Positions 59,401 through 64,000 of a DNA stretch of 64,000 nt are shown here, piece by piece. The notes beneath the pieces were generated by a model. It ran no database searches. It was not told the origin of the DNA and was given only the letters and a program-made list of their open reading frames with translations. How positions within the stretch are numbered: position 1 is the first letter of the stretch; every line of letters starts with the position of its first letter. The position numbers were made by a program, and so were the translations under genes. The DNA lies in contig CADCEV010000005.1 of assembly GCA_902800525.1 (NCBI GenBank), positions 62,001 to 126,000 on the forward strand, written 5' to 3'. The stretch comes from an uncultured Bacteroidales bacterium (lineage in GTDB: Bacteria > Bacteroidota > Bacteroidia > Bacteroidales > Paludibacteraceae).

Positions 59401-60410
59401 GCAGTGGCACTACCGCCCAATGGCACTTGTTCGGTCTTGGCTATATTGCCGCTGAAATCATAGAAGGTCACCGTGGCGTGGTTGTCCGTACTATCGGAGA
59501 TGATAGTAACTCCTGCGAGAGGTGCTCCGTAGCCGGAGGTGAAGACTACCTGTGCGGCATCTCCCGTCCAGATGGCGGTACTGATGTGTCTTCCCCAGTC
59601 ATTTTCTCCTAACTCCAATTGGCCGGTGGAACAGGAGGACTTGGGATTGTCCATTTCGAGCCAATTTTCCGCAACATACGTACCTGCAAAGGTCAGGATG
59701 ATCTTTCGTATTTTGTATGGAGCTGTGACGGTGAGGGTGCTCATCCTGAAAAGATAGACGGAATTGTCCTGAAAACTCGGTTGTTGTCCCTCCAAGCCCT
59801 TCTCAAAAATAATCAGCTTGTCATCCACAGCAAATCCGATAGAATCCATCAGACCTGTCGGCCACTCGTCCCAAGGATTGTCCTCTTGCCATTGCGCTAC
59901 ATATGCAGGTATATCCAATACCGTCGTGTCGTTGTAACTGAGAGAAGGATCTACCGGCGGCTCTGAGAAGGTGACAGAGAATCCCACAAAGCCTTCCATG
60001 GCTGAGAACGTGACATTCAGGCTCTCTTCTGTGCCCGTCCAAGTTACAGTTGCGCCTTGGTTAGCAGCCGTCCCTCCGCTCCATGCGGCGTTCGTGAGGT
60101 TCGCCGCCATGGTTGCGGTGTACATCGTGAACTCTGCCTGATTCAGTTGCTTCCCTTTGGGAATAACAATCGTCATCGAGTTGCCGGAAACAGCAGCTAC
60201 TGCACTATACTGCGCGTTGTAACTCGGAGCACTGGTTCCCGTGCCTTGTGCAAAAGTAACGGTCACGCCGTCCTTGGTGTAGTCGGTCACTGCATCCCCG
60301 TTCTGGAGGCTCTTTGCCGTCGCCCATTCAGAGGCTGTGAAACTGATTGTTTGCGCCTGCATCGCGACCACCATCAGCAGTGCGAATGTCATGATAATTG
60401 ACTTTTTCAT
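53427..60410 (-). CDS. 2327-aa secreted FG-GAP/InlB-repeat protein with sorting tail
   Basis: The signal peptide is MKKSIIMTFALLMVVAMQAQ. Three InlB-type B-repeats lie at about 309-360, 505-565 and 570-630 (each with GGxxTAP ... GWD). From about 830 come FG-GAP/VCBS-type calcium-binding motifs (DVNRDGKPEF, DLNNDGRLDYL, DLNGDGLTDLV, DKDGDIDLLV). Fibronectin-III-like domains at about 1207 and 1803 share the opening ERPxAPxxxxxxxxxGLLxxTW. A second FG-GAP block lies near 1500-1720, and a further FnIII-like region near 2150-2260. It ends KVLIDGQILILRGEKVYTL, the shared tail. The FG-GAP strands suggest two beta-propeller-like parts. An exported surface protein is likely; the ligand is unknown. It has its own promoter and terminator. 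Confidence 0.83.
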   Translation of the reverse strand: MKKSIIMTFALLMVVAMQAQTISFTASEWATAKSLQNGDAVTDYTKDGVTVTFAQGTGTSAPSYNAQYSAVAAVSGNSMTIVIPKGKQLNQAEFTMYTATMAANLTNAAWSGGTAANQGATVTWTGTEESLNVTFSAMEGFVGFSVTFSEPPVDPSLSYNDTTVLDIPAYVAQWQEDNPWDEWPTGLMDSIGFAVDDKLIIFEKGLEGQQPSFQDNSVYLFRMSTLTVTAPYKIRKIILTFAGTYVAENWLEMDNPKSSCSTGQLELGENDWGRHISTAIWTGDAAQVVFTSGYGAPLAGVTIISDSTDNHATVTFYDFSGNIAKTEQVPLGGSATAPLIDDECFGGWDQEFTDVLADLEIHPVHRNLLNYTIDEWSEQYGTWRVPQATKGDYTIYSDYYEGGGIGEDPIVIDGVTYQNRLLIYSGYQCLKAAEPFNNLTILCRYESNAANLAAATWSSGVVEQDGLYVHWTGYTDSLRWDMPDASYQICAYRIECRQLTEYTVIFYNIHGEEIKRETVARGGNATAPKDMTETGYQFIGWDTSLTNLGGDNPFIEVHPVYEEVAGYVTVTFVGIDGNVLQKSRVLAGGNVTAPEAPIEKFYVFVGWDHELTNITEDVTIKAVYDIDWNNPDILTLEQWRSTQVQEGEFYAVKGISTYIMASHIDEDGTLSFYLNDSAYANNGAALKILHSLGLNGTPFFHTAQIQNGDTLVVYGQYGKRRINGNELWGLKDGYLLYQKNGTNRENMVYLTMPDAQAVYDFNGDGKKQVANLSVKSYHVEEQISSVEWIVTNKEDLSIVSTTSLAEGFMPQDTMVQYTFVDSLGYSADTRILNIEDVNRDGKPEFATATQLWMSQNDAYSLELGAFAITNLDLNNDGRLDYLLLKNNTPSPYGQIAYQSADGSFSIEAMKFVSSTPSQAGVRQAPSIGNRFDLPMTAIDLNGDGLTDLVNEKTGMLYINKGNGQWEWKSMGAHVILTDLNNDGLTDFVLPSEALTVAIYNPTTQDYVTTALQSTGMVDDVVYCKDFDKDGDIDLLVTFSAFYNSNVSYTCYFINDGQGHFTKQNEQNYGTDNPLWFSTCQDIDGDGYYDLLAIRGNLVLTPPCKTCGDTYTANYAEMPEVVWLRGSANNTFAAPQKLYEPEFPSGWSSNLTVWVQNNGSVLRYPRNSYRLHLNAEDLDGNGTTRVWYTYDYTDIALANGTTEIYPVPAVAANERPTAPAAPSLQYNNGLLTVTWGNGSDSHTAQADLTYALRIGTTAGGNDILAAHANADGTRRNCLDGNMGKAHSYTIDLRTYAPATVYVAVQAIDAQHAGSVWSEEATVAHTAVPVAISLSRSRISLNETVEVHYTAIPEGYTHSWRYEDGELVKDSTYLVLRFPTGGYKTITHIVTMPDGAKDSASVVLSVTPAAVDSAIALTDVQKNILRYPLVDYTYDGLLDGLNTVVYEGDTTELFKQAVGMWNSGLLADGESTSPEYVRWYDWNRDGHVDLLYHIYSRSGQSYAHLLHDPAASALTAKEYDNERLPYFLGYRYTNYTTYNYFSLKSDMQHVGFEECVLNTTAPNGKDIETKIIHFNDDGTIGNEDFTIIGDANQFHKMLQQGNQYIFIKDFDHDGFADIAGLGYRTSSNTETELPVFYNRGNGVYEQHNIPFPEAIQITTFTALEDLNGDGYPDLIAIEEVDDNNTDRELCSYVLWNNGNQSFTKEVLPNSTHKHLYNDEFVLSDVDNNGYLDIVSPMPSEIETVFDIYVWYMGAEGLLNHGMLIPEATETVNLSGVKDLYLAQGKHYLYANEQLYPVIAVADERPAAPTNIQATMTEAGLLLTWDAAVDDHTPAVLMRYNLSMKLQGASTYLFSPQNGGNDQAMYIPGYNYINATRFLIPMSALSNGTYEIALQAIDNQNKMSLFSPTLTVPVERNPIELEHSACAWYYTSISYHGAETTDAPVWDFDGAVVKDGSGFGPYTVYWQTGGKKGVTLTLGSMVYTDTIDIEDPYELPVYVSNELYEGTPATAEVPEGVTGMWYAKINDDDEWHEVDANGVLYIGVMIYYDKRLTANGLSITAQQVSGKTSLCDETVQLKFVFTTPTGCQGSYEGIVTVKPSTNIPTLTLVTTDADGHNQVSWSNVATFATINVYKEGAMLNEFEYIGSAASSGSFTDANSDATQKAERYRITGVTESGNESPASAIHKTVHLTISRGVMDGTFNLIWNAYEGASIASYNILRGATPASLAQIATVAASNTSYTDQTPDDNLPYYAIEYVLPAAANAPATNTNRVPAANLTGRSNVVDRRSAEQGLENVQRDQVPCTKVLIDGQILILRGEKVYTLTGQEAK

Positions 60411-60540
60411 AAATGAAAATATTTTATGTGAATTGTATTTTCCTTAGAATCAATTGTTTCGGCTTATTACGCTTTTCTATAGCAAACAATGGGGTCTGTT
60501 TTTCTTTCTATTATAAGTAGTTCAACATTGATTTTCGGTG

Positions 60541-60572
60541 CAAAGATACTACAAATTTTACACATACGCAAA
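60541..60572 (-). promoter_or_regulatory. Promoter of the 2327-aa gene
   Basis: Minus-strand TTTGCG, 18 bp, TATCTTTG, with a leader of about 125 nt. Confidence 0.78.
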
Positions 60573-60638
60573 CATTCGGGCATTTTTTTTGAAAAAAAGA
60601 GATTTATCGCGATTTTGCACGTGCTGAATGGTTAAGAA

Positions 60639-60655
60639 CCCGCATACAATGCGGG
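60639..60655 (-). terminator. Small hairpin after ruvB
   Basis: CCCGCAT-ACA-ATGCGGG, perfect 7-bp stem, 29 bp beyond the ruvB stop. The T-run is poor; it also belongs to the small-hairpin family seen elsewhere in the window. Confidence 0.5.
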
Positions 60656-60683
60656 GGAATGAACATACGGAAAGCCGGATGTA

Positions 60684-61697
60684 TCAAAACATAGACTGCT
60701 GGCCGTCGGGGGAGAGGATGGTTTTGCCGAGATGGCGGTACGCCAGTTCGGTAGCTTCGCGGCCACGAGGAGTACGTTTGATGAAACCCTCTTTGATGAG
60801 GTAAGGCTCATAGACATCTTCGATCGTGCCGGCATCCTCGCCCATGGCGGTAGCGATGGTGGTCAGTCCGACAGGTCCGCCACGGAACTTATCGATGATG
60901 GTAACGAGCAGTTTGTTGTCGATCTGGTCGAGACCGAAAGTATCTATGTTGAGTGCTTCGAGGGCGTATTGGGCTATTTCGAGGTCGATTGTACCGTTTC
61001 CTTTGACTTGTGCAAAATCGCGCACACGGCGGAGTAGTGCGTTCGCGATACGGGGCGTACCACGGCTACGACGAGCTATCTCTCCTGCGGCTTTGGAGTT
61101 GATCTCCACGCCGAGCAGTCCTGCTGAGCGTTTGACGATCCCGGCAAGGATGTCAGCATCGTAGTATTCGAGGTGGCAGTTGATACCAAAACGTGCGCGT
61201 AGCGGCGAGGTCAAGAGTCCCGAACGGGTCGTTGCTCCGATGAGGGTGAAATGGTTCAAGTCGATCTGGATCGTGCGCGCCGAAGGACCCTTATCTATCA
61301 TAATATCAATGCGATAATCCTCCATTGCCGAATAGAGATACTCTTCGACAATAGGCGAAAGACGATGGATCTCGTCGATGAAAAGGACATCGTTGGGTTC
61401 GAGGGAAGTGAGCAGTCCGGCGAGGTCGCCGGGTTTATCGAGTACAGGTCCGGAAGTGACTTTGAAGCCGACGCCCAATTCGTTGGCGATGATGTTAGAG
61501 AGGGTTGTTTTGCCGAGTCCCGGAGGTCCAAAGAGGAGGACATGGTCCAAGGATTCGTGGCGCATTTTAGCTGCCTCGACGAAGATCTTGAGGTTCGAAG
61601 TGACTTTGCTCTGTCCTGCAAAGTCCGCGAAGCACAAGGGACGCAAGGCGTTATCCTGCTCTTTCTCGTTCATTTGGTTTCGGATATCGAAGTCCAT
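60684..61697 (-). CDS. ruvB: Holliday junction helicase RuvB
   Basis: A 337-aa full-length RuvB: Walker [10 protein letters not shown], Walker [13 protein letters not shown], sensor [19 protein letters not shown], arginine finger and C-terminal winged-helix ([20 protein letters not shown]). It drives branch migration with RuvA, which is not in the window. ATG 61697 (MDFDIRNQ) is right; the frame open to 61877 runs through repeat DNA. It follows the ABC ATPase gene after a 62-bp repeat-filled gap and may be co-transcribed. Confidence 0.96.
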   Translation of the reverse strand: MDFDIRNQMNEKEQDNALRPLCFADFAGQSKVTSNLKIFVEAAKMRHESLDHVLLFGPPGLGKTTLSNIIANELGVGFKVTSGPVLDKPGDLAGLLTSLEPNDVLFIDEIHRLSPIVEEYLYSAMEDYRIDIMIDKGPSARTIQIDLNHFTLIGATTRSGLLTSPLRARFGINCHLEYYDADILAGIVKRSAGLLGVEINSKAAGEIARRSRGTPRIANALLRRVRDFAQVKGNGTIDLEIAQYALEALNIDTFGLDQIDNKLLVTIIDKFRGGPVGLTTIATAMGEDAGTIEDVYEPYLIKEGFIKRTPRGREATELAYRHLGKTILSPDGQQSMF

Positions 61698-61759
61698 AAT
61701 AGTTGATAGTTGAAAGTTGATAGTTAAAAGAAGTCGCCTAGTTTTAAGTCGTTTAGTTA

Positions 61760-62467
61760 TTAAGTTATTAAGTTGCCAGTTGTTGCGGCATGGAAGAGGG
61801 CTTCCAGATCGTCTATTTCGTTGATCATCTTGTCGGCTTTGATCGTGCCGTGGTCCAAAATGATGACGCGGTCGCACATCTCCCGCACTTCCTGCATGAT
61901 GTGGGTGGAGAGGATGATAGAAGGAAGCCTACCCCCATCCCCTCCCTGAAGGGAAGGGAGTTTGGAAAGATTCTTGATGAGGGCACGAATCTCGATGAGT
62001 TGGTTAGGGTCGAGACCGGTGGTGGGTTCATCAAGAATGAGCAGTTCGGGGTTGCCGATTAGGGCTTGCGCCAAGCCGACACGCTGGCGATAGCCTTTGC
62101 TCAGTTCGCGAATATGTTTGTGCCGCTCGGGCGTGAGACCTACAAGATCTATAAGATCATTTACGATTTGACAATTTGCGATTTGACGATTGGTCAGCCC
62201 CGCCATGAACTCAAGGTATTCGGTGACGTACATCTCCTCATAAAGAGGATTATTCTCCGGCAGATATCCGATAGATGCGGGCACAGAGACTGTACCGCTG
62301 TCGGGTTTCCAAAGCCCCATGAGGATCTTCATGAGCGTCGATTTGCCGGCACCGTTTGGACCCAACAAACCTACCACCTGTCCGGCAGGGATCTCCAAAG
62401 TGACATCATTCAGTACTCGTTGCGAGCCGAAAGACTTGTTAATATGTTGGCAATTGATAATTGACAA
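61760..62467 (-). CDS. ABC transporter ATP-binding protein (GldA-like)
   Basis: About 235 aa from TTG 62467. Walker [11 protein letters not shown]-loop [16 protein letters not shown], signature [10 protein letters not shown], Walker [17 protein letters not shown] and H-loop STHIM are all present. The YLPENNPLY stretch resembles GldA-type ATPases of Bacteroidota. The start is uncertain: the promoter at 62554-62585 excludes ATG 62584, and the candidates are TTG 62467 or 62512. Two repeat-derived insertions lie in frame: [12 protein letters not shown] (62160-62196) and [15 protein letters not shown] (61928-61960), the latter just before the H-loop. No permease gene is adjacent. Confidence 0.78.
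   Translation of the reverse strand: MSIINCQHINKSFGSQRVLNDVTLEIPAGQVVGLLGPNGAGKSTLMKILMGLWKPDSGTVSVPASIGYLPENNPLYEEMYVTEYLEFMAGLTNRQIANCQIVNDLIDLVGLTPERHKHIRELSKGYRQRVGLAQALIGNPELLILDEPTTGLDPNQLIEIRALIKNLSKLPSLQGGDGGRLPSIILSTHIMQEVREMCDRVIILDHGTIKADKMINEIDDLEALFHAATTGNLIT
61928..61960 (-). repeat. GC-rich CCCTTC...GGGTAGG repeat inside the ABC gene
   Basis: On the minus strand CTCCCTTCCCTTCAGGGAGG then GGATGGGGGTAGG, closely matching 1728-1762. Here it is read in another frame, as [13 protein letters not shown]. Confidence 0.78.
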
Positions 62468-62535
62468 TTGATAATTCTTATCTCGCTTCGCTCGAACGAT
62501 TATTTTCGACAAGCGAAAATCTTGATAATTGATAA
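62441..62535. repeat. TTGATAA/TTGACAA repeats around the ABC gene start
   Basis: Units TTGATAATTGACAATTGATA and a later TTGATAATTGATAATTTTAT flank a CTCGCTTCGCTCGAACG segment. The start codon of the ABC ATPase (TTG) lies within them. Confidence 0.7.
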
Positions 62536-62553
62536 TTTTATTAAATTGGAGTG

Positions 62554-62585
62554 CAAAGGTAGTAAAAAAAATTGATATACGCAAA
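62554..62585 (-). promoter_or_regulatory. Promoter of the ABC ATPase gene
   Basis: Minus-strand TTTGCG, 18 bp, TACCTTTG. Its position shows that the coding region must start below 62550. Confidence 0.75.
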
Positions 62586-62620
62586 TAAATCTAAAAAAAA
62601 TAACGAAAAACGTGCGCGGA

Positions 62621-62652
62621 CTTGTGTATATGCGAAAAAATTTGTAACTTTG
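62621..62652 (+). promoter_or_regulatory. Promoter of the SpoIIE-type phosphatase gene
   Basis: CTTGTG, 18 bp, TAACTTTG. The ATG follows only 9 bp after the -7 box, so the mRNA leader is very short. Confidence 0.7.
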
Positions 62653-62661
62653 CGCCCGATT

Positions 62662-64000
62662 ATGAAAACGAAACATCTACCTATCGTATCTGCGCTATTC
62701 CTGGTGATCGCCATGACCATTCAGTTTGTGGTGTCTTATCAATGGGAAAAAAAGCGTGTATTGGAGCACATCGACTATGAGATGGAGTTAGCGCAGAAAG
62801 ATTTTATCTTCGAGATTTATGACATTCAAGATGCCGGTGAAGAGATGGTTGATTTCCTCAACCGTCGTCTGGATAATCCGGAGGCAATTCTTCGTCACAC
62901 GAATACGATAGTAAGGCGTTTTCCTGACGTAATGTCCTGTTATGTCAGTTTCCGTCCGTGTTACTATAACGACAGCGATTATTGGTATTGTCCAGCCTCA
63001 TGGCGGGTTGGAGACAGTATTGTCACCACTTTGTATGGCGACAAGGAGCACGATTATTTCCAAAGGAAATGGTACAAAGGCGCTATTCAGAGCGAGAAAG
63101 GTCTCTATTGGAGCCAAGCCTATCAGGACGAGGATTTCAACGATCCTATCTGCACACACTCCATCCGATTCGAGAAAGACAGCGACTTTGTCTGCGTGAT
63201 AGGATTGGATTTCAGTCTGCTATGGGTGAACAAGATGCTGAATGATATCAAGCCGTTTGACGATGCCTATTGCAAGCTGATGAGTTCCGACGGGAGTATG
63301 GTTTTAGCCACGGATGAGAGCTTGGAACATAATACCAAACTTTTGAAAAAGTCCGATTGGATCATCAGTTCGGTCATGTTATCGCCGGTAGATATGCGTT
63401 TGGAGATCGGTGTACCGAAGCATCATCTGTTGGAAAGCGTCTGGAAGAAATCGCTGATCACATTAGGCGTATTGCTGATAGGTATTCTGGTAGCCGGTTT
63501 GCTGATCCGTCTCATCCGTCGTGATCAGGCTGCTTTTGCACGCGTGGAGACAGAAAACAAACTGATGGAACGCGAGATGCACATCGCCAGCACAATCCAA
63601 ATGGGAATCCTTAGAAAAGGTCAACGTAGCAACGTGAAAGGCGACAAATGGACGGACGCAATGTTGCAAGCCGCGTTGGTTCCGATGCAAGAAGTGGGAG
63701 GCGACCTGTACGACTATTTCCGGAAAGGGGATGATTTGTTCTTTATTATCGGCGACGTGAGCGGCAAGAGTGTACCGGCCGCAATGTTCATGAGTGCTAC
63801 GGTCAACCTGTTCCGCTCGGCGGTAAGGCGACTGCAATCGCCGAAAGCGATCATGGAAGATATGAACGCCGTGCTGAGCGACAACAACCCCAGTATGATG
63901 TTCGTTACCGCCTTTATCGGCAGGCTGCATATCCCGACAGGCGAATTGCTCTATTGCAACGCCGGGCACCTGGCTCCGATCGTGTATTCAACAGGGCAAA
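62662..64000 (+). CDS. Membrane SpoIIE/PP2C-family phosphatase, 5' part
   Basis: The frame is open from ATG 62662 to the window end (446 codons), so the 3' end is missing. Layout: a first membrane helix (about 8-25), an extracytoplasmic sensor region of about 230 aa resembling a Cache domain (SCYVSFRPCYYNDSDYWY ... VCVIGLDFSLLWVN), and a second helix (about 258-278, LGVLLIGILVAGLLI). A short linker leads to a PP2C-type phosphatase with EVGGDLYDYF, GDVSGKSVPAAMFM and YCNAGHLAP, which carry the metal-binding Asp residues. Such proteins sense an external signal and dephosphorylate an anti-sigma-factor antagonist. The partners are not in the window. Confidence 0.88.
   Translation, partial: MKTKHLPIVSALFLVIAMTIQFVVSYQWEKKRVLEHIDYEMELAQKDFIFEIYDIQDAGEEMVDFLNRRLDNPEAILRHTNTIVRRFPDVMSCYVSFRPCYYNDSDYWYCPASWRVGDSIVTTLYGDKEHDYFQRKWYKGAIQSEKGLYWSQAYQDEDFNDPICTHSIRFEKDSDFVCVIGLDFSLLWVNKMLNDIKPFDDAYCKLMSSDGSMVLATDESLEHNTKLLKKSDWIISSVMLSPVDMRLEIGVPKHHLLESVWKKSLITLGVLLIGILVAGLLIRLIRRDQAAFARVETENKLMEREMHIASTIQMGILRKGQRSNVKGDKWTDAMLQAALVPMQEVGGDLYDYFRKGDDLFFIIGDVSGKSVPAAMFMSATVNLFRSAVRRLQSPKAIMEDMNAVLSDNNPSMMFVTAFIGRLHIPTGELLYCNAGHLAPIVYSTGQ

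Noticed and set aside
1-64000. tRNA, rRNA, tmRNA and CRISPR arrays
   Set aside because: I looked for characteristic sequences (TTC-x-AxxC T-loops, CCA ends, rRNA cores, regular spacers) by eye and found none convincing; a tRNAscan or Infernal run would settle it.

Overview
The window comes from a member of the Bacteroidota, most likely Bacteroidales. Almost every transcription start shows the Bacteroidota promoter form (TTTGC/TTG, about 18 bp, then TAnnTTTG) instead of -35/-10 boxes. Many genes lack a strong Shine-Dalgarno site. The gene content also fits: very large secreted Ig-like proteins with a shared C-terminal tail resembling a type IX secretion signal, a Wzi-family protein, a DUF4254-GT9 locus, a GH28/DUF4861 pectin pair, and DUF4143 ATPases. 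Genus cannot be fixed from the sequence alone. A gut or rumen origin is only a guess.

Layout. 1-1.9 kb: 3' part of a GH28 pectinase and a DUF4861 lipoprotein. 1.9-2.1 kb: remnant of an XRE antitoxin with its promoter and two palindromic operators. 2.2-25.7 kb: an array of secreted surface-protein genes (2376, 2020, 1099 and 681 aa, plus smaller ones) on both strands, interrupted by three toxin-antitoxin-like pairs (PIN, HEPN/MNT, DUF4160/DUF2442). 26-31.4 kb: an MlaE/MlaF-type ABC transporter, an M6 protease preceded by a free-standing propeptide-like gene, exonuclease III and lptB. 31.5-38.7 kb: a Kelch lipoprotein, a Wzi-like barrel, and an LPS-core/glycan cluster (DUF4254, GT9, a kinase-GT2 fusion, two GT2). 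Facing it, 38.6-46.8 kb on the minus strand runs grpE-dnaJ-GT39-GtrA-two outer-membrane barrels-O-antigen ligase, with overlapping genes throughout. 47-53.4 kb: an accessory stretch with a DUF4143 ATPase, decayed sorting-tail remnants, orphan promoters with hairpins, a tandem lipoprotein pair, a 33-codon gene, and about 1 kb of non-coding DNA holding two copies of a covarying inverted-repeat element. 53.4-60.4 kb: a 2327-aa secreted FG-GAP/InlB-repeat protein. 60.7-64 kb: ruvB, an ABC ATPase, and the start of a membrane SpoIIE-type phosphatase.

How it works together. Much of the window concerns the cell surface: lipid and LPS transport (MlaEF, LptB), core and O-antigen synthesis, barrels and large exported proteins. 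At least seven secreted proteins end in the same roughly 25-residue tail, so they probably share one export or anchoring route. Non-coding DNA is rich in short repeats: TTGACGATTG, TTGATAA and CAATTCA arrays, small perfect hairpins, and a GC-rich CCCTTC...GGGTAGG repeat. Several of these have entered reading frames or supply start codons. The most notable items are the paired covarying inverted repeats at 52.7-53.3 kb, an 11-bp repeat that could phase-switch the 2376-aa protein, and a HEPN/MNT module lying between 31-bp direct repeats in another gene's leader.
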